Assembly: GCA_013396915.1 (NCBI GenBank)
Contig: VWZL01002842.1
Location: 358,706-422,705, forward strand
DNA length: 64,000 nucleotides
Direction of reading: 5' to 3'
Origin: Stercorarius parasiticus
Lineage: Eukaryota > Chordata > Aves > Charadriiformes > Stercorariidae
Each line of letters begins with the position of its first letter. Positions within the stretch are counted from its first letter, which is position 1. Below are positions 48,563-61,549 of the stretch, in pieces. The translations under genes were made by a program, and so were the position numbers. The notes under the pieces are model-generated. The model did not search any database. It was not told the DNA's origin and saw only the letters and a list, made by a program, of their open reading frames with translations.

Positions 48563-51537
48563 TCTGTTGCATTCAGCACTTAAAAGCCAGTGGCTTTAAC
48601 GTCATTCAGACACAATGGAAGCCAAAGCAAATTAATCATTCTGTAATAATATTCCTAGAAAATCTGTGACCTATCAGAAATACTGACATTGGACTCACTA
48701 TAGCAGACAGATTCTGAAAACCATCAGGGAAGATTGTTTAACAGATAGTTTTAAGAGAGTGTCTTCTGACGAAATATAAGTAAGAAGCAACCCAGCCTTA
48801 AACAACGATAATTTGATTCTATAAAAATTTATTTATACAGTTAATATTGTACTTTAATGGTTCATTTAAAAATACCAGTTTGGTTCCTGTAGAAACTACA
48901 CTTGGAATTGAAATATAGTCTTGTTGGCTTCATAATATGAGAGAAGTCTATGAGGTTGAACACTTTGCTACGAACAAACATTATATTTTCTAGTTTTATT
49001 TTTAAAATTGTAGTTGAATTTAACACTTCTGAATTTGAGAGAGTCAGCCTTGAAATGGTCCTTACAGATCTCCCGATCAGCTTTACCAGTGTTCCTGTAA
49101 CTACTATTCTGAGCTGCTTTTGAGCAAAGACTGATTATGGAGGTGGTAGTTTGTGGTCTATGAAACTTAAAGCAACCAGACCACCATCAAAGGCATTTTT
49201 CCCTTTTTCCTCAAGGCCTAACCTTCTCATCCAGGAGCAAAATCTGGTATTCTCACTCTGAGGGCCTCATTTATAATGCCAGGAGACCATTTAGGGGTGG
49301 AGACTCTGCTTCCTAATGTCTGGGTCCTCCTATGGAAGTTGAGGCTTTATAGTGTTTTTTTACTCAGCCACAGAAGTAAATAATCAAACTAGTTTTCTGT
49401 GTTGAAGGATGGGTAGAAAGAGATCTAAGAAGAACTGCGCGTACATACAGTGCATGCAAGTGTCCTCACATGACAGTTACAGATATCAAAAGGTTTTAAG
49501 AGTTATAATTTTACTTGGAAAAAAAAAAATCACTGCAAATCCCATACAATTGCATACAGATGAAGAGATGTCAAATGAGAGAAGCTGGTTGATACATACA
49601 TGAGGAAAACTACTCAGGACACTATCAGCTCACAAAAAAGAGCTAGACTTGTCTACTTACATGCTGAAGTGTAAGTTTTTTAGTCAGTAGCTTCCAACCC
49701 ATCTCTTGAACCAAATCACTCAGCAATATTTTGTGTTGGCATTTATTCTACCTTCCCTGCTTTTCTTATATTATTCTGTACTGAGAACAGAAAACAACTA
49801 CGGGACAGTTACTTTCTATAACACTGAACAGTTGATTTTTGCTCCATTTTCTACTATATTCTCTTTTTTCTACTATATTGACCACTATAGTGACATATAA
49901 ATAAAAATACTTTCTTCTAGCAAAGCCAGAATTTAAGAAAACAGTAAAGGAACTTCGCTCAAATGAATGATGAAAATGTCCTTTTTGTCTGTAGATTTTA
50001 ATGCTAAATTTTCTTTCTCTTCTTCTTTCTCTGTTCTTTCACATTTAGCTGTTACATTCAATAGCTATCATTAGTACAAAGGTACTATTTCTGAAGAAGA
50101 ATGCGACTTACTTTCCTTTTGCCTTAAGATTTGGCACTGGCATTATTTATACTTTTATCCAATAAAGAGAAGCCTTCTGGAAAGTGATTGACGTTCTGTC
50201 TGTTTAAAGAATGCGGAGGCATATACTCCATTCGAAGAAAAAAAAAGTTTTTTAGGCCTTTTTTTATGTCATGTCCATCCTCTTTATATCATTTTAAAGT
50301 TTCCTTCAGTTTTTATGGAATAGAGGCTTTATTGACTAGTCAGCCTAAAATACAGCGGTAAATATTATATATGAGCTAAATAAGTTGATTGTTATTTTGC
50401 CAACTAGGTGTCTGAAAAATATGAAACTCCCCATTGTGATTATCTAAAGAGAAAGCTCATTTAGTCTCTGAAGAAATTATAGCAATGTTACTTCTTGGTA
50501 TTGTTTGCATTTATTGCCAGAAGCCAACTGAATAAGTAAAAAAATTCACATCTGGGGAGAAAAAGCAACATTTTAGGAAAAATATTTGTTACTTTGATTG
50601 AAATAATAGTTAATCCCTTCGATTTTGTAAGCAGTTTTTTAGATGACCCTTCCACCAGGAATCTGAAATAGGCATTGGACTGCAGAAGGCAAATCCATTC
50701 TTCCTTAGTATATAATCTCACGGTATAGCAAGAATTAATATTGACTGTTTCCATGTTGTTTTCCTTCTCCAAAAACACCCTTTAAACTGGCTAGCTACTT
50801 GCCAATGCTTAGGAAATAAAAGCAGCCTCCAGGTGCCCAACATCCTAAGTGTGTTCTAACCCTTAAACTGTATTTCTAGAGTTGTAACGACTGTAATTGC
50901 CCTTAGGACAGCACAGTGAGGAAAAGACTTTCCAACTAAGGAGAGGGAACTCATGATAAAAGACTGAAAGCTACTGTAAATAATTTTACTTGCAGATGGA
51001 AGTTATGTGCTCCTTATGTGCAGGAGAATATATTTTGAAATCTTTGAAGGTCTCGCTAGAAGAGTTTACAGCTGCAGTGTTCCAGCGTTGGTGAAACTGG
51101 ACACTTGGCTTCTGTCTCCAGAATCAGAATACCAGGAAACTAGTAAGATATTTGAAAGTTGTATCATTAAGAGGAATTTTTACTTATTAGGCATTTAAAA
51201 TTCATGTTATCAAGTTTTGTATAAAGTTGGGTTGACTGAAGCTGTGCAATAATTATGGAATCACCTGACTGCAGGTATCAGTGGGTCTAAGGAAAACATT
51301 AAATACTATAAAACTCCTGATAAACCCAGAGCAGCAACTGCCCTACAGCTGAGACTGTGAGGCTGGAGTTACAATGCTGCAAATAAGGGTTATCAATCAA
51401 AATGATTTCCTGAGACAGAACATGCCTTATTCTGCTGCAGAAGGAAAAATCACACCCATTTGCAAGATAAAAGGAATGGAGGTAGAGAGAAATGGCTGAA
51501 GTTCACATGAATACAGTAGCTTCTTTAGGAAATTACA
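48563..51537. other. Single-copy DNA, no gene recognised
   Basis: A+T-rich. The longest minus-strand frame (50488-50778, 96 codons) begins next to a run of splice-like signals but matches no family I know. No repeats are notable beyond short A or T runs (49520-49530, 50238-50248). Confidence 0.55.
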
Positions 51538-51539
51538 TT

Positions 51540-51672
51540 TGAGATTGGAAAGCACTTCTGTAGATTGTCTAGTCCAACACCACTATTCAAAACAGAGTCA
51601 GCTACAGCAGGTTGCTCATGTCCATGTCCAGTTGGATTCTGAATATCTCTGAGGATGGAGACACCAGTCCCA
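51540..51672 (-). mobile_element. CR1 LINE remnant (minus strand)
   Basis: Plus-strand blocks GATTGTCTAGTCCAACACCA, CAGCTACAGCAGGTTGCTCA and CTGAGGATGGAGACACCA are the reverse complement of the CR1 3' region (ORF2 end plus the ggactagacaatc block). They occur in the same order as in the copy at 21.7 kb. The octamer tail is lost and several small deletions are visible, so this is an old fragment. Confidence 0.8.
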
Positions 51673-52688
51673 TCATCATTTTTGTGGTCTTTTTCTGGCA
51701 TCACGGCTTTCAAACTGCTATGGTTTTCAAGGTTTTTTTGTACAAATAGTAGTCAAAGTTACTCTATAAACATTCCCATAAGAGGAATAAGGCAAATTAC
51801 AAGCACGCACTTCTTCAGAAATCAAATGATATCTTCATTAAGTTTTAATGTATGAATAGATTTTGGGTACTATTAACCAGTCTCATCACTTGGAAGACCA
51901 AAAGAATGACTGGGGGAAATTTGTCTGAGAATCTTTTGTCACTGGGATGAGGAAAACAAGATCATTAACTCATCTGTTTAGTTACAAAGGAAGGTGGGGT
52001 CCAGATTTACATGTTTGAAGCTATTTCAAATTATTTTTTCCTTCCTTTTTGAGTAGTACTGAGTCTTCTTGCATCTTTTAAGAGCCTTGAGGCAGGTCAA
52101 GTTGAAGAATGACTGCATGCAGTGTCTCAACAACAGGCACATCTATATTAGCATTTTATTTAGGATGAAAAGTACTATTTTGAAGGAGGTGTTCTGACCA
52201 TCCCACCTATCACTGTTTTCATTACGATCATAGAAACAGCTGGAGTGTTTCCGCAAATCTCATATGCGCCACAAGAATGAACTAGGATGAGCCTGTAGTA
52301 AAAAATCCCCAAAACTCAGCAGAAAGTGCTTTGTTCTACAGAACATTGCGGTGCATTACTTGCTGACGTAAAGATAACCCACAATGCAAGCACAGATACA
52401 AGCCCAGGAACTGATTTTCTTTCGGGAAAGCCCCATCTTTTTAAGACAGAAGCAGACAACATGAAGGATCATTTGTAGTAACAGCTTCTTTGTAGCTGAA
52501 CCCATGCAAAGTGTTTAGATGAAGTTTCCAAGTTGGAGTTCAGCCAGCACAGGAGCTACCTTCACAGCATCTGGGCATGTTTGATTTCCTTCAATGCTGG
52601 TTTTGTATGTATGGGGATATGATTTGTTTTCTTTGCAAATGTTGACACGGTTAAACTAATGATCTGAGCAAACTTATTGTAGCGTATT

Positions 52689-52740
52689 TATGTGTATGTG
52701 TATACACTCACATACACACACTAACACACACACGCACACC
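52689..52740. repeat. Imperfect TG/CA inverted dinucleotide array
   Basis: A left half rich in TATGTG units turns at GTATAC into a right half of CACATACACA and CACACACG units, so the array can fold on itself. Confidence 0.8.
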
Positions 52741-54382
52741 AAATTTACTGTAGTGTTTGCAAAGCCCTGTACTCTAACTGCCTTCCTTCAAGTTGTTTGT
52801 CACAGAAATCTTGCTGAAGGAACTTTTGAAAAAAATGTGTCTTCAAACAGCTGATTCTATGTAAAATACATTCACGCAGTTAATTAGTATTGACCTTTTA
52901 GAATATTCATCACGCCATTGCTTTATTATCCTGAAAGTTCACTTTAAAGGAGGTATAGCTGGTCCTGCAGGGAGAGGCTAAAATAAATCTCAGTTGGGTT
53001 TTATTTTTATGCTGATGTTAGAAAAAAGTATATGGTTTCTGCTGGGTAGCCTTAATTTGCAACATCATTACACATACCATATTTATTTCATGTTATTTTA
53101 AACTTTCTTAGATTGTAGTATTCATCAGATGATGACTTGGGTAGAACATGAAAGTTATTTGTACTGAAATTGCTTAACAGTCATGGTTTAGCATATTTTC
53201 TTGCAGAAAAAAAAGTGTCTTTATCCAAATAAGCAAAGCATTAACAATCCCTCAAATACCATCACAAGTCCATTGGAGATTAATAATTGTGAGTTGTATT
53301 AGGGCTCTTTTAATACAGTATATGAAGGACTCCTCATAAGTTTTCAGTCAGTTTGTGTAAAGATACTTAAGATTATTGTTGTTTACTTGAGTTTCTGTGT
53401 TTTCTGGTAATTAATATTTTTCTGGAGCTCTACAGTGCAGACTTCATCTGCTGTTTTATGAAAAAACTCAAACATGATTTTTGATAGTAAGTGTACAAAA
53501 AAAAGAGCTGGTGCAGGTCATAGCCATGGCTGGTTGCTTTTGTACTCCCCCATTTAGTCTTCCCACATCAAAAAGAAATAGCAATCTCTTGAGATGTAGT
53601 TTCTGTATCTTCAGTATCCAAGTTACAAACACAGGTGCCAAGAAACAAACTTAAAATCTACATGGCTTCTTATACACATATTATTTTTTTCAGAGTTTTC
53701 AGAGTGCTAAGATATGCTTCCCACTGCATGTGAGGCTTGCACCTTGCAAAACTGTAGTCTGGATTTCTACTGTTCAGAATTGCTTTCAAATTCCTGCTGC
53801 TATATTTGGGTTATTCCTTTGTTTCTTACTTAACTAGGTGCTGGCACTACTGTATTTTCCAGTTTACCAGTTACTATAGTACCTACCAAAGATAGGTTCA
53901 GGGGACAGTCACTCCAAAACAGCTGCCATCTCAGTGGGGTTAATGCAAGTGTTCGATATTTATCAGTGAGGTCATGTAATGAGCTAAATGCATTTATTTC
54001 ATTTTCATATTAGTATCAAGTATATTTGATAATGTCCAAGTTACCATAAAAAATGCATCTGATTTTATAAATGGAGTCACTGAAATTTCTGCTCTGACAT
54101 TTTTACACAGGCTGGAAAAGGCTGAAAAAATCATAAATGAGAGAGAGTGTAGTTGGTCAGCCAAGTGCAGGAAGCAGCACTGTTCTGCCACATGTGTGCT
54201 TCCATCTCTACAGCAGCAGCAGGACAACCTTCCTTCGGATGGGAGGGCTGTCTAAATCACCTCCCCAATAAGCCAAAGAAGTAAATAAATTTGAGAATTG
54301 GGAAGAATTGAATGTGTGTATAACTCCCAGAGAGCACCTAGAGAAATAGTCTATAAAACCCAGTATGTTTCAGTAGGAACAG

Positions 54383-54760
54383 ATGCTCATTAAGGACGTG
54401 CAACAGGAATGCAGGACAGCAGGATTCCTGAGGGTATCTCTGGGAGCTGGATATATAGAGAAATCCTGTAGGTTTGATGTTCACACATCTAGTTTAAGTA
54501 TAGATTACTATAAACACTTGCAAATGTTTTCTATTTTACGTTTGCTTTTAAGGGCTTTTTATTCTACTCTAACTGAGTTAAAGGAAATGTTGAGGTACCT
54601 CAAAACACTCCTCACCCATTTAGTGGAGAAAGAAGGTTTGAATGCAAAACCTGGGAGAATACAAAACCTAGGGGAGAAAGAAGGCTTGAATACAAAAGCT
54701 GGACTGCTGGAGACACTTTTACAATCATCTAGTTTCGCAACAAGTTATTTTCAGGCTTGA
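54383..54760 (+). other. Longest open frame in the window (125 codons), unassigned
   Basis: An ATG-initiated frame of 125 codons, not recognised. The product has no signal peptide or membrane segment. Its last third contains two similar units, EKEGLNAKPG and EKEGLNTKAG, 16 residues apart, made by a 48-bp duplication. Frames of this length are expected by chance in 64 kb of A+T-rich DNA on two strands, and the plus strand here shows no convincing splice context. I do not call it a gene; it is recorded because the internal repeat is in frame. Confidence 0.2.
54625..54703. repeat. 48-bp-period direct duplication
   Basis: Units at 54625-54655 and 54673-54703 share GGAGAAAGAAGG.TTGAAT.CAAAA.CTGG, with about four differences in 31 bases. 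The period is a multiple of three. Confidence 0.8.
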
Positions 54761-56930
54761 CGCATAGAAGTAACTTGTCCCAGTCTGAAAGTTAGCCCAC
54801 AGAAGCCAGGAAAGGGACTCTCCCATTCAAAGATGAGTGACATTTAGGAAGGCTCCTTAGGGTGAAAGTAGTAGAAAGTTCACATGAACATCCCAAGTCC
54901 CAAAGTTGTACACACTTGAAAATAGAAACACAGCCCCTTACTAAGCGTATTTTCAAAACTTACCACAGAGGGGCTGCACTTTGTCCCAAGTCTCTGCGTG
55001 CTGCTGTTCTTCTGGATCACACAAGAATGACAGTGGGTGATTTGGGCAGAGCTAGGCTGGTAAATAACACAGATGTACTGAGATACCTGCGTTCCGCTGA
55101 ACTAGTTTGTTCTTCAGTGTCTGGTGTTGGTTCCAGGAGCAGGCATCCAATAAAGCATAATTAAAACTCCTAATATGATTTTGCCACTGCTGTTGTTCCT
55201 GCTGCTGCCATTCATATTGTCAAAGGACAATTACTCTCATTAGCCAAACAAAAGTACTGTTTAGGGGAATGCAAATTCAACGAATATTGCTCAACGCTTG
55301 GCCTGTCATGAAGGTAAGCAATCTCTGACTGTCTGCTAAAACTTTACACTTCCCGTGGGCAGTGAAGCAGTGAATTTTTAACCAGTGTCATGCTTCTTTC
55401 TATACCTGATGATTAATGTGCTGGTAAAAACTTTATGCACACTTAATCATTCATAACCAAACATATCTGATTCTGTGCTGCTAAAAGCTTCAGCATTTAT
55501 AATTAAATGATATCAGCAGAAAGAAACCAGCTAAATCTGGAACTAGGCAGTTTGAAAGCTTAATGATAATGTTTAAATCTTCCTCCATATTGCACTGTGG
55601 CTTTTGAGGGGTATTCTTGGTGTTTTTTATCATGAGGGAGGGAAGAAATAATAGCAGCTTCTTCACAGTGTTTTCTTGGGTGAACTGTTTTCTTGGCAAG
55701 GGAGAAAAAAATTGGGCAGTGCAAGAGCAGCCTAAACATTTCTACAGGAATATGTATTGAAAAGTATGTTTGAAGCCATGGACATGAATTTTCAGCAAGT
55801 AAGTTTGAAGAAAATACTCAAGAAGACAACTGTTGGCTGTGAAGATTGCAAAGAAGAGGGGAGGGAAAGCCTTCGGATTCTACTTTCTCATCTAGGGACT
55901 CTCTTTCACTAAATCAGGATGCTCATCAAAAATAAATTAATGCCAAAATTACAAGACGGTCCCATCTGCTGTTCCTTAACCTGCCTTCCCCTAGAAGAGA
56001 AGGAAATTGAACTTTAATCTCCCAGCCTGTCAGAGGGGGCTTGAACCTCTGAAGGACTGGGTAAAAGTTGAGACATTCACACCTCCTTGTCAGGCTCTGC
56101 TTTTAATGACAAACGGGACTGCGCAGCCAGAGGGGTGTGCATCATCTCAGGTCACACCTTGAATGCCAGCTCAGTTTAGAAATAACACCGTTCATGAATT
56201 TTGACTAGATTTAGATTGAACTGTTGTTTCTCATAGAGTAAATTCAGGAATACAGCCTCATAATTTCTCATATTGCTTCTTCCTACAACTTCTATGATTC
56301 ATCATAACTCATCAAATTTACCATATCTTAGATTTTTTAAAAACGTATTATATAAAACACATGTATATTTAAGACAAATTACCTGTGGATACTTATGGAT
56401 TACTTTCTGTAGCTGTTTGGAAGCAGATTTTTCTATTTTCATGTAATCCACTAAATAAATAAATAAACCCAATTTTGAATCCTTTTTTTTAATTGGATTT
56501 TTCACTGTTTTTTCAGTTGGAAAGACATTATATAATAATATGCTATAGTAAAGGAGAATAAATTACAAGATTAAGTGTTTCCACCTTGTCTTTTTTTTTT
56601 CTTTTTTTGTGGTCCCCCAAAGCAGGTGTAATAGTCAGATCAGTGGTCTAATTTATTAATTCCCTGAAGCTTGAAAGAGGTATCTTAGGGCAAAAGAATG
56701 TGGAAGCTGTCTGAAGCAATGCAGTATTAAATTATTTATTTGCCTTTCTCCTTAAAGACTGCTTCAGTTCCAGATCTTCCCATTTCTCCTATATAATTAA
56801 TGGGAAGTATAAAACACAGCTCACAGAAACTTGGCTGGATCTGAAAGCACGTATGTATGTCATTTCTTTCATTTGTCATAGAGACTACATAGACATATGC
56901 GTATAGTTTCTGCTTATTTGTTCAGCGAAT

Positions 56931-56948
56931 ACATGACACGTGTCATGT
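56931..56948. promoter_or_regulatory. 18-bp perfect palindrome with E-box core
   Basis: ACATGACACGTGTCATGT reads identically on both strands. The centre is CACGTG, the class of E-box bound by bHLH-zipper factors, flanked by symmetrical TGACA half-sites like those of TALE homeodomain factors. There is no gene nearby to assign it to. The structure is certain; a regulatory role is inferred only. Confidence 0.35.
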
Positions 56949-59900
56949 GTTTCACTGTGCTGGAAGTGAAGACACCTGTTTTTCCAGACAGGTTACTTGT
57001 AATTATAATTTGCAGGAAGATATCTGCATAGATGTATGAACTGGATTTATAAATTTGTAAGTGGATGTATTTAATTTTTTTTTAGGCCTAAACCGTTATT
57101 TTCACTTAGCAGTACTGAGATACATAGACCTCAGAAAGCCACATATTCCTATTCATTTACTCAGCATGTACCATGTTTTAAAACAGAAACAGAAATTTTC
57201 ACTCTAAATTACAGAAGGGATTAGAGCATGTTCTTGGAAGCTAAAAGGTTTAGGTATATTATTGTGGCAGAGGAGAATATTGAACTCAGATCTTCCATTT
57301 GAAGGGTAGGCTCCAAGGTGAGAACCAGCATTGCATTCTTCAGCTGCTTCTTTGCTTCTGTTTCTTGAAAGAAAACTAAGAAAACAACGAATTGCCTCAA
57401 ATTTGATGTGTAAAATGATTGCTATGTCATTGAGGAGATTCTAAATTGTTCATCCCAGTCCTTCATAAATCCCCAAATAGATTCCAGATCCTCTTCTGCT
57501 TTTGGTTTTTGTTAGCTTGGCATAATCAACCAGTCAACAGATGCCCTATTCCTAGACACTCTCTTTTCCCCACCAAGAGAAATGCCCAGATGGGAATAGA
57601 TAGCTACCAGCTCACACTGCCCAAACTCTGAACCAACTTGGCATCAAACTCGTGAAACTAAAACTCAGAAATCAGAGGCTAGACTTTTAAAGTTATGTAT
57701 GTGCCAAAGAGTATTTTAGATACTGGGCTTTGCACAGCTGAGGATCTGAAACTCCACTGTTTTGTGCCTGTGGAACTTTGGCTCCTAAATACACAGGTGG
57801 TTTTGAAACCCATTGACTTGTGCATCCATTCATCGCAGATAGTTGTTAGATTGTAATAAAAATAAGCCTGGGTATCAAGCAAGATTTTCAAGATATAACA
57901 AACGTGGGTTTGTTATTTTAAAGCTGATTTTTGAGACAGATAAATGGGATAAAGAATATTTTGAACATTATAATTAGATTCTTTACTCCTGGCTGTCACA
58001 ATTATTATTAGCCATATTGAGGAAAAGTGTGTGTGTGTATTAAAATAATGAGCTGATTTGTAGATTAAGAATTCTGCAAGAAATATAAAGACTAAGTTAT
58101 ATAGTTGAACACAGGATATGCTTTGTATTTGGGTTCCCTATGCAGTTTCTAGATAAACAAAATCCAGTAAGCATAGAATTTTACTACTGATGAAGTCTTC
58201 AGCTTCCAGAAATCACCCATTTCCAGTAACTGAAGACTGGCCAGTCTTGTTGGGGACACTTGTATATATTGTTTTCCACAACAAATATTTTAAAATGTAG
58301 CCCATACTTTTAGCTTCTATCTCGAAACCTATGTTATAAAAGAATGTGCCAGTGGATAAATGCATTCTCTTTCAGTGCAGCCATCTCACAGGTTTCTTAG
58401 ACTGATCTGCATAACTCACAGGATTCTCTGTAAGGAGACAAATGCTCTATTGAACTCGCAAGCACCACTGTTTTCTTAGAATTCAGATCCTGTTTTACAC
58501 TCTGATGTACTAATCTGAGCCTTTCAAAAGGAGAAAACAGATTCAAAACCCATACTATTAAGTGTGGTAAATATAGTGATTTGTAGAATTCAGCCCTTGC
58601 AAGCTTTCTATACAGAGGTTAACAGAATTATTTTTTTCTCTGTGTCTGGAGCTGATTTAGCACTAGAAACCTTAAATACAGTTTGCCCTTGAATAGTAGT
58701 ATAGTTTAGAAATGTAAGGCAGCTTCTTTATTTTGAAAACTGCGTGAGTTATGTGGATAACAGGTTTCTTAATTTGCACACATTAAGTAGACCTTTCATG
58801 TTTTTCATGTTTAGTTTACAGTAACCCAGGTCATGGTGTGTGATGCTGGAAACAGGGTGAATGAAAGCACAACCTTTCCCTCCCGGTTGTGAGAAAAGAA
58901 AGAGTGGGGAGGAGGAGAAGTGTCTTAACAGCTGTCATTGCCAAAGATTATTTAAAAGCTGTAAAAGCCTTCATTTGCCTTCAGGAGTTGTGACATATGG
59001 TCAGAAATGGTTTGAAGATTTATTGTCATCTTTGTTGGATGAGATTCAAAGCGTTCTTTAACAAGGATCTTGTCCCTCATCATCCTTGGAAAAATCCTTC
59101 AGAAATTGTAAAGCATAGAGAAAGCAGACAGAATAACGAGCCTCAGGTTTTTTTTCTTTTTTTCTTCTTTTTTTGAAGGAAGGCAGTAAGCAGGGTTTCC
59201 AGATGAAATAAGCAAATATTCACGATAAAAGTGTACCTTATTTTTTAGTTGCAAGTTTTTTACATGAAACCATTTCATCATATGCACCAATGACAGATTG
59301 TTCCTTACCCAGTTAATTCAAATTTCAGGTGCAAACTGTGCACACTACACATCACAGGGTTATAGACTTGTGATTTGGAGGCATAAAGCTTCTCCATGAA
59401 ATTACAGCTATCCATTTTATCTGGACCTCCCTCCCTCCATAGTTAGCAGATGTGGCTTTCACATTCTGAGGGCATGATGAGACCTTTGCACTCATAAAAG
59501 CCCATCAAAGCCTGTGAGGCCAAGAAAGCGACAGGAAGGTACCAAACGACAAGCTGCCTGATCAGGCAAAGTAAGGGCTAATGGCAAAGTGAAGACCATT
59601 GCCTGAGCATAGAAATCCTTAGAACCAAAAATAGCCACAGCCGTGCATCTTAAAATGGTAATGGACAAATCTTCCCCAGGTTTGTTTTCCAAGCTGAAGC
59701 TACGTGGAAGAATACCGTGCCTGCTCTCACTCCCACTGACTGCTGCACCTGTGGGAATGTAGAATAAAGCCCACCGCGATGAATATTGAAAGGCACATTG
59801 ATCTCAAGGTATACGAGGTACCAGTGAGATATGGCAAAGGGCACCTTTCTTACACCTCTTAAATTTTGCATAAGCCAGACTGATTTAAGCTTTAGCTGAA

Positions 59901-61499
59901 TAGAATCTGCCAATTTTAGCAGGCTTGACAAGAATTTATTGTGTTCCAGTAAGAAAATAACACAGAAACATAATACTCCAATCATATTTTTAAAGGCAGC
60001 TTCACAGTATAAAGTTATGGCGCTTGCACAGTAGAATTATAGTTACTTTCAGATTCAGTGTCCTTGGTTGTTTCCTGAATAACAATAATATATCACGTAA
60101 GTGGGAAATGAATCATCTACATATGTAGAATTTCTCACTGTCTCCTAGCTGGGTTTAGAGCAGAGGCATCGCAAGCAGGATGGGGACAGAAGATGGCCGC
60201 CACGTTAGATCTCCTCTGGCTTATGGTGGGAGGAGGCAAAAGGTATTGTGTGAGCGCTGTACTTGAGGAAGGTGATCCAGCCATTGTGACAGGTGGAGAA
60301 GTCCTGTAAATGCATTTTCACTTGGGCTTCTTGGAGCACAAGGAATCAAGTGAAGAGCATTAAGGGGGAGACAGACTTGGCCAGGGAGTTTTATCACTCC
60401 CTTGACTTTGTTGCTGTTGTCACTGAAATTTTCTGCTCCTTTAGGGAGGAGGAAGAGTATCCAAATAACTCTCTGCTACAGGCTGGATGAAAGCTCAGCC
60501 AGGGTTACATAAAAATAAAACCACTTGTTCCAGCATCTGTTTACCATCTAAGACAAAACAAAAGCTACTTCATCAGACCTGCTGGAAGGTTCTGGCTACA
60601 CAAATGGTAGCAAACTGGACCTGTCCAGAGCCATCCTTTAATAGTGGGGCTGGGAGAACTGTCTTTACCTGTCTTTACCTCCAGGTGTTTCTCCATGCAA
60701 CATGCACAGTGGCTGCTAATTTTTTCCATACCTGCCACTGCAGGAAGGAAAATGGGCCATAACTCCCTGACTTCAGAGTTCTTTTTCTGATAATGTTTTT
60801 ACCTGTTTTATTCTTTCTTCAAATGCGTCAAACTTTCTGCAGAGCATCATTCCTCCTGGTGGAAGCTTTGTTTTTCTGACAGCAAGACCTTCCTAACCCT
60901 CAGGTTGTTTTCTCAGTTTTTGATTTGCATAAATTTGCATAAACCCACCAATTGAGGGTCTCCCATCTGTTTGTACTATTATTGCTGAGTGATAGGAACA
61001 ACACAAATGTTTGAAACAGAGCTGTCAAACCAGCCTGAGATGTTCTCCTCTCTCATAGAGGAGCTGCTGTGGTGCAGCAACTTGAAACCAAACTTCCAGG
61101 AATGAACACCACCCAACGCGGTGAAAAATGCCCCCTTGCAGTCTATCCAAGGGTTCGGACTGGCAAATAACGTTCCTAGAGGAGGTGGTGGGAACATCAC
61201 TGGTGAGGAGAAGTCAAGCAGGATAGATCCTCACATACCACCCTGGTACTCCTAGTTGTGCCAGCAGGGAATCTTCTGTTGTTGGAGAGGCAGAGCTGTG
61301 CCAAATACCTGATCAGCAAGGCACCACTTCTGCGCCCCTGGAGAGGGCTACAGATCTGTTGGCCATCTCCAAGTCAGGACTATGGGATGGAAATAAGGAA
61401 AGAGTGCATAAAACAGAGATGTCTGCTGAAGAGTGGAAGGGGAGCCAGCCTTGATAAGGTGGAGGAAAAATATCCTTTTCTCTCCACACCTATATCTTG

Positions 61500-61549
61500 A
61501 AAAACCAAGATGAGCTATCCAAGATGCTAGTGAAGCAGTCTTGGTTTTT
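61500..61549. other. 11-bp inverted repeat with 28-base loop
   Basis: Arms AAAAACCAAGA (61500-61510) and TCTTGGTTTTT (61539-61549), perfectly complementary. Confidence 0.7.
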
